From Candidatus Roizmanbacteria bacterium CG_4_9_14_0_2_um_filter_38_17 (GTDB taxonomy: Bacteria > Patescibacteriota > Microgenomatia > GCA-00278855), in the NCBI GenBank assembly GCA_002788855.1, contig PFSB01000011.1, positions 1-40,048 of the forward strand: DNA of 40,048 bases. Reading direction: 5' to 3'. Each line of letters opens with the position of its first letter. Position 1 is the stretch's first letter. The position numbers and the translations under genes are program-made. Below, one piece after another: positions 8,742 through 16,713 of the stretch. The notes under the pieces were generated by a model. The model ran no database searches. It was not told the origin of the DNA and saw nothing but the letters and a program-made list of their open reading frames with translations.

Positions 8742-10061
8742 ATGCTAAAGCAAAAGGACAGAGAGATCCATAACATCATTAAAGCCGAAGCCAAAAGGCT
8801 AAACGAGACCTTAATGATGATTCCCTCCGAAAATTATGCGCCATCACTTGTTCATGAAGCGGTGGGATCAATCCTCATCAACAAATACTCCGAAGGTCAA
8901 CCATTCCGCAGGTACTACCAAGGAATGACAAATGTTGACCAGTTAGAAGATCTCGTAGAGAAGCGAGTTCTCGATACGTTTAAGCTTGATCCCGCTAAAT
9001 GGCAAGCCAACGTTCAGCCATATTCCGGTTCACCCGCCAACGCAGCCATTTTTATGGCGCTTCTTAATCCGGGTGATTTAATCATGCCCATGTACTTAAA
9101 AGATGGAGGACACATCTCTCATGGCTGGAGCTTTAAAGGTAAGAATTTAGCTTTTTCCTCAAAATTCTTCAAGGTGGAGTTCTACCATGTTGATGAAAAA
9201 ACATTAGTTTTTGACTACGCAAAGGTTGCCAAAGAGATTAAAAAAGCAAAGCCCAAAATTGTAGTTTCAGGTGGCACAGCCTATCCCAGGGACATTAACC
9301 ATAAAGCACTAGGGCAAGCAGCGCACGCGGTGGGAGCTTATTATTTGGCAGATATTTCGCACGAAGCGGGTCTTATTGCCGGCGGAGTAATGGCTAGTCC
9401 TTTTAAGTATGCAGATGTGGTAATGTTTACTACCCACAAAACCCTGCGAGGTCCGCGCGGAGCAGTCATCGTTGCTAAATCAGAGTTAATTAAGCAAATA
9501 GACATGGCCGTTTTCCCTGGTCTCCAAGGTGGCCCCCACAATCACACTATTGCCGGGATTGGTGTCGCACTCAAAATTGCCTCAACAAAAAGTTTTGCAA
9601 AATATGCAGGACAGATCGTCAAAAATGCACAAGCACTGGCCTTCGAATTAGAGAAACAAGGATTTGATGTTGTGACCGGTGGAACAGATAAGCACCTGGT
9701 TTTGCTTGATCTACGCAATAAAGGTATTTCTGGCAACATCCCTGCTATCGCCCTTGAACACGCTGGCATCGTCTGTAACTTTAATACAGTTCCTTATGAT
9801 ACTGGTTCACCGCTGTATCCATCGGGTTTGCGCCTTGGTACGCCAGGCCTGACCACCCGCAAAATGAAAGAAAAAGAGATGAAGATAATTGCCAAGTGGA
9901 TTGGGGAGGTAGTAAATGAAACGCTAGATTATAAATTACCAGAAAAGGGACGCAAGGAATATGTTCAAGCTGCCAGCACCAAACTAGCCAAAAACAAAAC
10001 AATCCTAAAAATCAGAAAAGAAGTAAAAGCTCTCTGCAAGAAATTTGCAATCCCAAAGTAA
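8742..10061 (+). CDS. glyA: Serine hydroxymethyltransferase
   Basis: A 439-aa PLP enzyme interconverting serine and glycine with tetrahydrofolate, the main source of one-carbon units. Seen: MIPSENYAP (about 26-34), the NVQPYSGSPANAA stretch, and the PLP-lysine motif FTTHKTLRGPRGA with the Schiff-base Lys at residue 233. The C-terminal RLGTPGLTTRKMKEKEM is typical. Length is in the family range. The start is ATG 8742 after a short spacer from a TATACT box; no Shine-Dalgarno. It shares no operon with the next gene, which has its own promoter. Confidence 0.96.
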   Translation: MLKQKDREIHNIIKAEAKRLNETLMMIPSENYAPSLVHEAVGSILINKYSEGQPFRRYYQGMTNVDQLEDLVEKRVLDTFKLDPAKWQANVQPYSGSPANAAIFMALLNPGDLIMPMYLKDGGHISHGWSFKGKNLAFSSKFFKVEFYHVDEKTLVFDYAKVAKEIKKAKPKIVVSGGTAYPRDINHKALGQAAHAVGAYYLADISHEAGLIAGGVMASPFKYADVVMFTTHKTLRGPRGAVIVAKSELIKQIDMAVFPGLQGGPHNHTIAGIGVALKIASTKSFAKYAGQIVKNAQALAFELEKQGFDVVTGGTDKHLVLLDLRNKGISGNIPAIALEHAGIVCNFNTVPYDTGSPLYPSGLRLGTPGLTTRKMKEKEMKIIAKWIGEVVNETLDYKLPEKGRKEYVQAASTKLAKNKTILKIRKEVKALCKKFAIPK

Positions 10062-10065
10062 TACT

Positions 10066-10089
10066 CCACAGGGTTCGTTCCGCCTGTGG
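10066..10089. repeat. Dispersed hairpin repeat, 10-nt loop family (copy 1)
   Basis: Arms CCACAGG/CCTGTGG around the loop GTTCGTTCCG, right after the glyA stop. The loop recurs at 16692-16701 and, inverted, at 21449-21458, while the arms differ. Confidence 0.85.
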
Positions 10090-10127
10090 GCTAATTTACC
10101 AACATTTCTCAATTCTGTTCCTTGTGA

Positions 10128-10133
10128 TATAAT
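10128..10133 (+). promoter_or_regulatory. Extended -10 promoter of the rpsB operon (TGATATAAT)
   Basis: A perfect TATAAT with an upstream TG. Transcription from about 10140 gives a leader of roughly 68 nt, long for this window. Confidence 0.65.
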
Positions 10134-10160
10134 TAACTCAATAAACACGCTTGAGCTTTT

Positions 10161-10206
10161 ATCCCTGGTTGAATAGACCAAATGCAGGCGGGTGAAAAAA
10201 AGGGAT
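10161..10206 (+). promoter_or_regulatory. Structured rpsB leader, possible autoregulatory site
   Basis: ATCCC (10161-10165) pairs with GGGAT (10202-10206) next to the start codon. Inside, TGGT (10166-10169) pairs with ACCA (10177-10180). This would tuck the rpsB start into a helix, as in ribosomal-protein leaders that respond to S2. No match to a named motif can be checked here. Confidence 0.4.
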
Positions 10207-10207
10207 T

Positions 10208-11026
10208 ATGAAAGAAATATCATTAACAGATCTATTGGAAGCAGGTTGCCATTTTGGCCACAAAGCTAGCCGCTGGAACCCTCAATCTAAAAAGTATATA
10301 TATACTGAGCAGGGGAACATTCATATTATCGATCTAGCCAAAACCAAAGAACAGCTAGATCTTGCCGCAGTCAAAGTCAAAGAAATAGCAGCTTCAGGTG
10401 GAAAAATTCTACTTGTAGGAACCAAAAGACAAGCTTCAAAAACCGTAATGGACGCAGCTAAGCGTGGCAACTTACCCTATCTTATCTTTCGCTGGATCGG
10501 TGGCTTTATTACCAACTGGGAACAGATCAAACGCAGAATCGACCACATGAACGACCTTATTAAGCAGGAAAAAGAGGGTGAATGGCGACCACTACCTAAG
10601 CACGAGCAGGTCAAGCTCAGGGCTGACCTAGAGCGCATGCGCCGAGTATATGGTGGAGTTTGGGACTTGACCCAATTACCCCAAGCAATATATATTGTAG
10701 ATGTAAAGCTGGAAAAAACCGCAATTCGTGAGGCATCTCAAGCGGGATTGCTATCTATAGGTATTAGCGATACTAATGCTGATCCAAGAGTGGTAAATAT
10801 CGCTATTCCAGCTAACGACGATGCGGTTGGAGCTGTCGATCTAATAACTAACCATATAGTTGACGCTTATATTGAAGGCCGAGATAAACACACGAAGAAA
10901 ATAGAGACAGATAGAATAGCTGCAGAGAAAGTCGAAGCGAAGCGAAGATCCGCCGAAGAGGCAAAAAAAGAAAAAGCTGAAAAAGTTGAAAAAGCAAAAA
11001 ATAAAGCATTCATGAAAAATAAATAA
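10208..11026 (+). CDS. rpsB: Small-subunit ribosomal protein S2 (uS2)
   Basis: A 272-aa uS2. The start SLTDLLEAGCHFGHKASRWNP, HIIDLAKTKEQL, LVGTKRQA, YLIFRWIGGFITNW and the late GIVDTNADP-type segment (here GISDTNADPRVVNIAIPANDDA) are diagnostic. The last about 45 residues are a Lys/Glu/Ala-rich helical tail. First gene of rpsB-tsf-frr-rseP, a common bacterial order. The stop codon overlaps the tsf start by 1 bp (TAATG). Its leader is structured, unlike most genes here. Confidence 0.97.
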   Translation: MKEISLTDLLEAGCHFGHKASRWNPQSKKYIYTEQGNIHIIDLAKTKEQLDLAAVKVKEIAASGGKILLVGTKRQASKTVMDAAKRGNLPYLIFRWIGGFITNWEQIKRRIDHMNDLIKQEKEGEWRPLPKHEQVKLRADLERMRRVYGGVWDLTQLPQAIYIVDVKLEKTAIREASQAGLLSIGISDTNADPRVVNIAIPANDDAVGAVDLITNHIVDAYIEGRDKHTKKIETDRIAAEKVEAKRRSAEEAKKEKAEKVEKAKNKAFMKNK

Positions 11027-11484
11027 TGAAAATTAAAACTGCAGACATCAAAAAACTACGCGAGGAGACGAGTGCTCCCGTTATGGACTGCAAGCGCGCA
11101 CTGGAAGAAACAGGTGGAGATCTTCAAAAAGCAAAAGAGCACCTAGCCAAACTTGGAGTAGCTAGAGCTCAGAAGAAAAAAGGCAGAGATGCAACTGAAG
11201 GATTAATATACTCATATATTCATACAGGCGGCAAGGTTGGAGCAATAGTTGAGGTTAATTGTGAGACAGACTTTGTAGCAAAAACAAATGATTTCAAGGC
11301 CCTAGTTCATGAAGTTGCAATGCAGATAGCCTCGATGGATCCAAAGGATGAAGCTGAACTATTGGAACAAGCCTACATAAGAGACTCTAAAAAAAATATG
11401 AAGCTTTTAATTGACGAAGCAATTGGAGTTCTTGGAGAAAATATTAAAGTTGCCCGCTTTGTAAGATACGCGGTCGGTGCATGA
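11026..11484 (+). CDS. tsf: Elongation factor Ts, compact form
   Basis: A 152-aa EF-Ts, about half the E. coli length (283). It exchanges nucleotide on EF-Tu. The N-terminal UBA-like domain (LREETSAPVMDCKRALEETGGDL, residues about 11-33) and the core motif VNCETDFVAKTNDF (about 81-94), whose TDFVA contacts EF-Tu, are intact. Only one core subdomain is present; the second and the coiled-coil insertion are missing. Mitochondrial and some reduced bacterial EF-Ts are similarly short. Translationally coupled to rpsB (1-bp overlap) and frr (4-bp ATGA overlap). Confidence 0.93.
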   Translation: MKIKTADIKKLREETSAPVMDCKRALEETGGDLQKAKEHLAKLGVARAQKKKGRDATEGLIYSYIHTGGKVGAIVEVNCETDFVAKTNDFKALVHEVAMQIASMDPKDEAELLEQAYIRDSKKNMKLLIDEAIGVLGENIKVARFVRYAVGA

Positions 11485-12038
11485 TTAAGGAAGAACAACT
11501 AAAAATCAAAATGGATAAGGCCGTTGAGGTTTTAAAAGAAGACCTTTCCTCTATTCGGGTTGGCCAAGCAAACCCTTCAATGGTAGCGGAAATTCGACTT
11601 AGCGTCTATGAAGGAACCCAGAACTTAAGAATAGAAGAAATAGCAACTATTACAACAGAAGATCCCAGTACAATCTCAATTGCTCCTTTCGATATCTCAA
11701 TTCTTGAAGAAATTGAAAAAGGACTAAGAAGAGCGAATACAAATATGAGCGTAATTCCGGATGAAGACAAGATTAGGCTCAAACTTCCACCACTAACCGC
11801 CGATCGTCGCGAGGAGTTTGTAATTCTGATTAGAAAAAAGATTGAGGGAGCACGAATAATGGTTCGCCAGATTAGGCAAGAAGCTATGCGCGATGCTAAA
11901 GGCTCTCAAGATAGGGGAGATATTTCAGAAGACGAAAGATCTATGCTTGAAAAACAGGTACAAGAAATAACAGATAAAACAATGGAAGAAATTAGCAAAA
12001 TAGGTGAACAAAAAGAAACTCAAGTCAGATCTTTATAA
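11481..12038 (+). CDS. frr: Ribosome recycling factor
   Basis: A 185-aa RRF, the normal length, which splits post-termination ribosomes together with EF-G. Typical elements: KMDKAVEVLKEDLSSIRVGQANPSMV in the first helix, the TTEDPSTISIAPFD region, LPPLTADRREEFV (about 103-115) and a long C-terminal three-helix-bundle tail. It overlaps tsf by 4 bp and is followed 6 bp later by rseP. Confidence 0.96.
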   Translation: MIKEEQLKIKMDKAVEVLKEDLSSIRVGQANPSMVAEIRLSVYEGTQNLRIEEIATITTEDPSTISIAPFDISILEEIEKGLRRANTNMSVIPDEDKIRLKLPPLTADRREEFVILIRKKIEGARIMVRQIRQEAMRDAKGSQDRGDISEDERSMLEKQVQEITDKTMEEISKIGEQKETQVRSL

Positions 12039-12044
12039 TAACAA

Positions 12045-13109
12045 ATGGACCCAATAATTTTCATAGTTGCCCTAGCCATACTCATCTTTATCCATGAACT
12101 GGGTCACTTCTTAACAGCCAAAAAGCTAGGAATGTATGTTGAAGAATTTTCCATTGGCTTTCCACCTCGACTCATTAGCAAAAAAGTCAAAGAAACTCTC
12201 TATTCTTTAAATCTTATTCCCATCGGTGGCTACGTTAAGATTTTTGGTGAAAGTGAAGCAGATCTTGGCGATCTTACCAAAGCAGATCCAGACTATGCTC
12301 CCAAGAAAAAGCGCGCTTTTTACAACCAAGCTAGCTGGAAAAAGATTCTTGTTTTACTTGCAGGAGTCGGTATGAACTTTCTGTTTGGCTGGATCATAAT
12401 ATCTCTTGTATTTGTACGAGGTGTATCCGTTCCAGGAGAAGAAGTAAAAGTAATAAATGTAGCAATAGCATCGCCAGCTTCCGCTGCTGGAATTGTGAAG
12501 GGTGACATAATAGTATCAGTTGGGAAAGAGAAAATTATCTCATCCGAGGAGCTAATAGACGAAGTAAGTGAATATCTAGATAAACAAGTGGAACTGGTTT
12601 TACTTCGTGATAACGCGGAAGTTTTTGTAACTCTAGAGCCTCGTAGTAATCCACCCGCCGGCCAGGGGTCCATAGGGGTTGTCATATCTGACTTTACCGA
12701 AAAGAAATATTCTCTACTGCAAGCTCCTTGGTTAGGCTTAAAGGAATCCATTTATATTAGTGGTACTTTTTATTCAGAGATGTATAGGGGGCTTTCCAAT
12801 GTTATAACCCACACTGGCCCTGGTGTGGAAGTTTCCGGACCAATAGGAATCTACAATGCCTATTCCCAGCGCGATGGCTTTTTTGAAAAACTACTTCTTA
12901 CAGGTCTTATTAGCTTAAACTTAGCACTAATCAATATTCTACCAATTCCCGCTTTAGATGGGGGGCATCTATTTATAGTTCTTTATGAAACCATCACCCG
13001 TCGCAAAATATCTACAATAAAAAAACAGCGTCTAACATATGCAGGACTAATAACCCTTTTAGCCCTTTTGGTCTTCATAACAGTCAAAGACGTCATCAAG
13101 CTGTTTTAG
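12045..13109 (+). CDS. rseP: RseP/site-2 protease family membrane metalloprotease
   Basis: A 354-aa intramembrane zinc protease. The zinc motif HELGH is at residues 17-21 in the first membrane helix. A PDZ domain follows (about 125-195: VAIASPASAAGIVKGDIIVSVG). The second active-site motif INILPIPALDGGHL near the C-terminus supplies the Asp ligand. S2P enzymes cut anti-sigma factors or leftover signal peptides within the membrane. Last gene of the rpsB operon; no anti-sigma factor gene is next to it, so its substrate here is unknown. Confidence 0.93.
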   Translation: MDPIIFIVALAILIFIHELGHFLTAKKLGMYVEEFSIGFPPRLISKKVKETLYSLNLIPIGGYVKIFGESEADLGDLTKADPDYAPKKKRAFYNQASWKKILVLLAGVGMNFLFGWIIISLVFVRGVSVPGEEVKVINVAIASPASAAGIVKGDIIVSVGKEKIISSEELIDEVSEYLDKQVELVLLRDNAEVFVTLEPRSNPPAGQGSIGVVISDFTEKKYSLLQAPWLGLKESIYISGTFYSEMYRGLSNVITHTGPGVEVSGPIGIYNAYSQRDGFFEKLLLTGLISLNLALINILPIPALDGGHLFIVLYETITRRKISTIKKQRLTYAGLITLLALLVFITVKDVIKLF

Positions 13110-13115
13110 CAAAAT

Positions 13116-13144
13116 TTGCTCAATTGATATATTGTACATATAAT
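13116..13144 (+). promoter_or_regulatory. Promoter (TTGCTC-17 bp-TATAAT)
   Basis: -35 TTGCTC at 13116-13121, a 17-bp spacer and -10 TATAAT at 13139-13144, followed by a leader of about 15 nt to the ATG at 13166. Confidence 0.6.
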
Positions 13145-13165
13145 ATGCACTAGAAATTAAAAACT

Positions 13166-14125
13166 ATGCATGAAAACAACCCATATCCACAAGAATATAC
13201 GTTTGAATTTATTGAGAACCCGAAAGCTCTTGAGCGTCAAGATGTGGAGGAATACTTAAGAGACCCGAATAATGTTGTATGGAAACCGGCAGGAAATTTA
13301 TTAACGGGCGACTTAACCAGTTCTTGTGTCGATGGTAGAGAAAATGAACCAGCCGTTGGAACACCAGGTGGTGACTTGGGAGGGTTAATTGATGTGGTAA
13401 TAGTTTCAGCACAACACGTAATGCGACGTGAAATTACGGCGTGGGAGTCAAACCAAGTATTAGGGTGGTATTTACAAACATATGGTTCGGCATATATGCA
13501 CACAGATGAACATGCTATGGAACATGTGCTTCAAGTTGCTAAAGAAACAGAAATTGTAGGTGAAGATTTTACAATTCAGCAACTCACAGAGTATATTCGT
13601 AGTGCAGACCCAGATCCAAAACGTGGTCATGATCTAAGAGCGATTGTCACTGATTTTGATGCAGTAGGATGCGGACACATGGCTCTAATGCTTAAGCATA
13701 CTGAAGCTTACAACACAGTGGGTAGTGTTTTAAGACCACTAATGCGCTCTTTTTATGCAAGGCTGTGGGCAGGTGATAGAAGGTGTCTATTTCGTGTTCT
13801 TAGTGGCGAACACACAGAAGGAGCGGTAGTTAATATATTTGTCAACGGTGAGGATTATAAAATTACACCAGAAAGTCAAATACCTCTTGTTCGTCCCTCT
13901 GCAGGTGGTGTATCAATGTTTGTAAACCACCCTCAAGTTATCTCTTGGCAAGAACGTAGAGTTTTGAATGATTTGTATCAATCGGGAGCAATCAAGGGAA
14001 TGGAGAGTCATCCACTAGCAGAGTATCAGGAACATTTAGATTTTCTAATTAACGATGGCACAAGAGAAACCATTAGTAGATTAGCCACGGGACTACCTTC
14101 ATATAATATTCTGTTTAAAAAGTAA
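13166..14125 (+). CDS. Unidentified protein with carbonic-anhydrase-like CxDxR...GTPGG motif
   Basis: A 319-aa soluble protein without signal peptide. I do not recognise it with certainty. Residues 53-70 read SCVDGRENEPAVGTPGGD, and later come clustered His (H112, H116, H120) and VGCGH at 167-171. A Cys-x-Asp-x-Arg followed by Gly-rich turns and a later Cys-Gly-His recalls the metal site of beta- and cadmium-type carbonic anhydrases, whose ligands are Cys, His, Cys with an Asp-Arg dyad. The spacing differs from the enzymes I know, so this is a hypothesis. It has its own promoter, stands alone between rseP and proS, and is followed by a hairpin repeat. Confidence 0.45.
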   Translation: MHENNPYPQEYTFEFIENPKALERQDVEEYLRDPNNVVWKPAGNLLTGDLTSSCVDGRENEPAVGTPGGDLGGLIDVVIVSAQHVMRREITAWESNQVLGWYLQTYGSAYMHTDEHAMEHVLQVAKETEIVGEDFTIQQLTEYIRSADPDPKRGHDLRAIVTDFDAVGCGHMALMLKHTEAYNTVGSVLRPLMRSFYARLWAGDRRCLFRVLSGEHTEGAVVNIFVNGEDYKITPESQIPLVRPSAGGVSMFVNHPQVISWQERRVLNDLYQSGAIKGMESHPLAEYQEHLDFLINDGTRETISRLATGLPSYNILFKK

Positions 14126-14126
14126 C

Positions 14127-14154
14127 ACAACCTCGGGGGTTGCGCAGAGCTTAA
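14127..14154 (+). repeat. Hairpin repeat plus GCGCAGAGCTTAA tail (copy 1, upstream of proS)
   Basis: CAACC/GGTTG arms (14128-14132 and 14138-14142), loop TCGGG, then the tail. The 28-nt block is identical to 15451-15478. Both copies sit directly behind a stop codon, suggesting a role in 3'-end formation, but there is no immediate T-run. Confidence 0.85.
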
Positions 14155-14219
14155 ATAAAGCCCAAACACTCGACATTTTTATTTTATATATAAACAGTGA
14201 GTTAATTATTACTAACTGA

Positions 14220-14225
14220 TATAAT
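14220..14225 (+). promoter_or_regulatory. Extended -10 of proS (TGATATAAT)
   Basis: The -10 ends 8 nt before the proS ATG, so the transcript is predicted leaderless. Confidence 0.6.
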
Positions 14226-14233
14226 CAAGCCAT

Positions 14234-15451
14234 ATGAAATATTCAAAACTATTCGGAAAAACCATAAAGGAGCCACAAAGTGATATGAAAGCAGCTTCTC
14301 ATAGACTATTGCACCAAGCTGGATTTGTCCGTGAGTCGACAGCTGGTCGTTACTTCTTTTTGCCTCTAGGAAACCTCGTCAGAAGTAAAATAATAAACAT
14401 CATTCGTGAGGAGATGAATAAGGCTGGAGCACAGGAAATGATCGCCCCAGTGTTGCATCCATTGGAGCTCTGGAAAGAAACCAACCGCACAGACACCGCC
14501 AGCTTTGAGCTTACTACTCTTAAAGATCGACGTGGAGCTGAGTTTGCTTTAGGAGGAACAGCAGAGGAAATGTTTGTTGACGTTGTCCGAAAATTCCAGA
14601 TCTCTTACCGAGATTTACCTTTTAATATTTACCAATTCTCTCAGAAGTTTCGGGATGAACTAAGAGCTCGGGGAGGCCTCCTTCGTGTCCGCGAATTCCT
14701 TATGAAAGATGCCTATTCATTTCATGCTAATGAGGAAGATTTTAAAAAAGAATACAAAAATATGTGGGATACATACTCTCGTATCTATAAACGAGTAGGC
14801 TTAGACACAGTAGTTGTGGAATCAGACAACGGTTACATTGGAGGAGAATATTGTCACGAGTTTGTTGTAGAAAGTGAGGCAGGTGAGAGCAAATTTTTTA
14901 TAAGTGAGGACGGAAAATACGCGGCTCACGAAGACGTTGTAGATAAAAATAAATACAAAGGCAAACTTATTGAAAAACTTGGTATAGAGGTAGGTAATAT
15001 TTTCCAGCTTGGGTATCACTATTCAAATAAGATGGACAATGCCACATTTGCAGGTGAGGAAGGATCACCCCAAAAATATTACATGGGTTGCTATGGAATT
15101 GGTATTGGTCGGACCCTTGCTACTATAGTTGAAGCTCATCACGATGATAAAGGCATCATCTGGCCAGATAGTGTAGCCCCATTTCAGGTATATCTAATTA
15201 ATCTAAACAAAGACACCTCCAAGGCAGATGAGTTATATAAGGTACTCCAGGGTATCAAGTGGCAGGTGCTCTACGATGATCGCAAGGATGTTTCAGCTGG
15301 AGCAAAATTTGCAGATGCGGATCTTATAGGCATCCCAGTTCGCCTGGTTATCTCCGAGCGCACGGGTGACAAAATAGAATACAAACGCCGAGATAGTGAC
15401 AGATCCGAACTATTATCCATCTCCCAACTCCTCTCAAAACTCAAGAAATAA
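14234..15451 (+). CDS. proS: Prolyl-tRNA synthetase, short form lacking the editing insertion
   Basis: A 405-aa class II synthetase. Motif 1 region (GNLVRSKIINIIREEMNKAGAQEMIAPVL), TAEEMF, motif 2 (QKFRDELRARGGLLRVREFLMKDAYSFH) and motif 3 (GCYGIGIGRTLATIVE) are present, followed by the anticodon-binding domain (VAPFQVYLINL to the end). The E. coli type has an editing domain of about 180 residues between motifs 2 and 3; here that gap is short, so editing of Ala-tRNA-Pro in cis is absent. The short form is also known from alphaproteobacteria. Flanked by two copies of the same hairpin repeat. Confidence 0.95.
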   Translation: MKYSKLFGKTIKEPQSDMKAASHRLLHQAGFVRESTAGRYFFLPLGNLVRSKIINIIREEMNKAGAQEMIAPVLHPLELWKETNRTDTASFELTTLKDRRGAEFALGGTAEEMFVDVVRKFQISYRDLPFNIYQFSQKFRDELRARGGLLRVREFLMKDAYSFHANEEDFKKEYKNMWDTYSRIYKRVGLDTVVVESDNGYIGGEYCHEFVVESEAGESKFFISEDGKYAAHEDVVDKNKYKGKLIEKLGIEVGNIFQLGYHYSNKMDNATFAGEEGSPQKYYMGCYGIGIGRTLATIVEAHHDDKGIIWPDSVAPFQVYLINLNKDTSKADELYKVLQGIKWQVLYDDRKDVSAGAKFADADLIGIPVRLVISERTGDKIEYKRRDSDRSELLSISQLLSKLKK

Positions 15452-15478
15452 CAACCTCGGGGGTTGCGCAGAGCTTAA
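15451..15478 (+). repeat. Hairpin repeat plus GCGCAGAGCTTAA tail (copy 2, downstream of proS)
   Basis: Identical to 14127-14154 over 28 nt and starting in the proS stop codon. Similarity continues weakly into the following AT-rich segment, suggesting an older duplication of about 70 nt. Confidence 0.85.
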
Positions 15479-15562
15479 TCACAGTCCAAAGATCCAACTT
15501 TTTTAATTTACATACACATTGAATAATTACCATGCATTATAATGATTGATAAAGTGCATGAA

Positions 15563-15578
15563 ATTATGTATACATAAT
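15563..15578. promoter_or_regulatory. Palindromic operator of the toxin-antitoxin operon
   Basis: ATTATGTATACATAAT is a perfect 16-bp palindrome ending 4 nt before the antitoxin ATG and overlapping the probable -10. The position fits autorepression by a Phd/YefM antitoxin. Confidence 0.7.
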
Positions 15579-15582
15579 CAGT

Positions 15583-15837
15583 ATGTATGGACGAATTATC
15601 TCTATCACAGAACTGCGCAGAAACTTTGGTGAACTAACCGATGACTTTGCTATAAGTTCACCACTTATTCTTACCAAGGGAGGGGCGCCATTTGCAATTC
15701 TCTCTTCTGCTCCAGAAGAAAAGCGCAAGATCCTTAAAAAATCTGCTGGAAGTTGGGCTACTACCAGTCTTGATGATGGCAATTTATGGAAGAGTTCACT
15801 TAAAAAGAAGTCACGTGCAAAAGCAATTAAGCTGTAA
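15583..15837 (+). CDS. Phd/YefM-family antitoxin
   Basis: An 84-aa antitoxin. The N-terminal half has the family pattern ISITELRRNFGELTDDFAISSPLILTKGGAPFAILSS (about 5-42): a DNA-binding fold starting with a helix after SITELR and the strand-turn GGAPFAIL. The Lys-rich C-terminus would bind the toxin. It overlaps the toxin gene by 1 bp (TAATG), the usual antitoxin-first order, and a perfect palindrome covers its promoter. Confidence 0.85.
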   Translation: MYGRIISITELRRNFGELTDDFAISSPLILTKGGAPFAILSSAPEEKRKILKKSAGSWATTSLDDGNLWKSSLKKKSRAKAIKL

Positions 15838-16223
15838 TGCGGTACTTTATTGAAACGTCTACTATTATCGATTTTCTCCAAGGTAACAAGCAGACAGTGG
15901 AAAGCGTTCTTTCACTTAGTGGAGAACTCGTCTCGAGCTATGTATGTTTAGCTGAGCTCCATGAAGGAATTTATAGAATAGGTGAGGCATCCAAAGAAGC
16001 AGAGGGGATAAAGGATTTTTTTAATGGCTTATCATTTATTTACGGCTTGGATGAAGAAATATCAAAACAGTTTGGTCAAATTCGACTCCACCTTAAGCAA
16101 GAAGGCAACGTAATAAAGGACCTGGATATATTAATCGCTGCCACTTGTAAAGCGCACGGATTAGTTATGGTCACAAAAAACGCCAAACACTTTTCTCGCG
16201 TCCTCAATCTCCAGCTATATTAA
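15837..16223 (+). CDS. vapC: VapC-type PIN-domain toxin
   Basis: A 128-aa PIN-domain ribonuclease. Seen: RYFIETSTIIDFL at the N-terminus, the acidic helix CLAELHEGI (Glu40), and DLDILIAATCKAHGLVMVTKNAKHF (95-119) with Asp97. These are the usual VapC acidic positions, except that the first Asp (normally DTS/DTN) is Glu6. Glu may still coordinate Mg2+, but activity could be altered. VapC toxins cut tRNA or rRNA; the target is not predictable. The last 4 bp overlap the convergent HIT gene. Confidence 0.85.
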   Translation: MRYFIETSTIIDFLQGNKQTVESVLSLSGELVSSYVCLAELHEGIYRIGEASKEAEGIKDFFNGLSFIYGLDEEISKQFGQIRLHLKQEGNVIKDLDILIAATCKAHGLVMVTKNAKHFSRVLNLQLY

Positions 16224-16609
16224 TAGGAAGTAATCTGTTTCTGAATAGCTTTTAATTCTTGTTCGCTTAACTGCAGTGACTTGTTACTCGGCGTCCCAAT
16301 TCCCTGTGAAGGAATTAACTTTATGTGCACATGGGGAACCTCAAAACCCTCAATCATCATCACCACACGTTCACACTCTAGTTTTGACTTTAATAACCTT
16401 GCAACTTTTCTTGAAGCAGTCATTAATCTTAAGTATTGAGCTTTTTCTATTTCAAAAATATAGTCGCCTATATTTGTTTTAGGAATAACCAAAGTATGCC
16501 CTCTAGCCAGTGGATTAATATCCAAAAAAGCCATAAACTCCTCATCCTCCCAAACTATATATCCTGGAATTTCCCTATCAGCTATTTTTTCAAAAATACT
16601 TTTTTCCAC
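16220..16609 (-). CDS. HIT-family nucleotide hydrolase
   Basis: A 129-aa histidine-triad protein, likely a purine-nucleoside phosphoramidase or AMP-lysine/dinucleoside hydrolase. Seen: FEKIADREIPGYIVWEDEEFMAFLDINPLARGHTLVIPK (about 6-44), the standard HIT N-half, and the catalytic segment PHVHIKLIP near residue 95. The triad H-x-H-x-H reads H-V-H-I-K: the first two His, including the expected nucleophile, are kept and the third is Lys. GTG start, 7 nt behind a TATTAT -10. Convergent with vapC by a 4-bp overlap. Confidence 0.9.
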   Translation of the reverse strand: MEKSIFEKIADREIPGYIVWEDEEFMAFLDINPLARGHTLVIPKTNIGDYIFEIEKAQYLRLMTASRKVARLLKSKLECERVVMMIEGFEVPHVHIKLIPSQGIGTPSNKSLQLSEQELKAIQKQITSY

Positions 16610-16616
16610 AATAAAA

Positions 16617-16622
16617 ATAATA
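16617..16622 (-). promoter_or_regulatory. Extended -10 of the HIT gene (TGGTATTAT)
   Basis: On the minus strand TATTAT stands 7 nt before the GTG start, predicting a leaderless mRNA. Confidence 0.55.
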
Positions 16623-16684
16623 CCACATATATTTTAAATGCTATAAATAAATATGTTCTTAATAGAATATCTTAGGCAGTGCAC

Positions 16685-16709
16685 CGACAGGGTCCGTTCC
16701 GCCTGCAAG
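16685..16709. repeat. Dispersed hairpin repeat, 10-nt loop family (copy 2)
   Basis: Arms CAGG/CCTG around the loop GTCCGTTCCG (16692-16701), in the tail-side gap between the alpha/beta hydrolase and HIT genes. Same family as 10066-10089 and 21440-21467. Confidence 0.8.
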
Positions 16710-16713
16710 GTCA

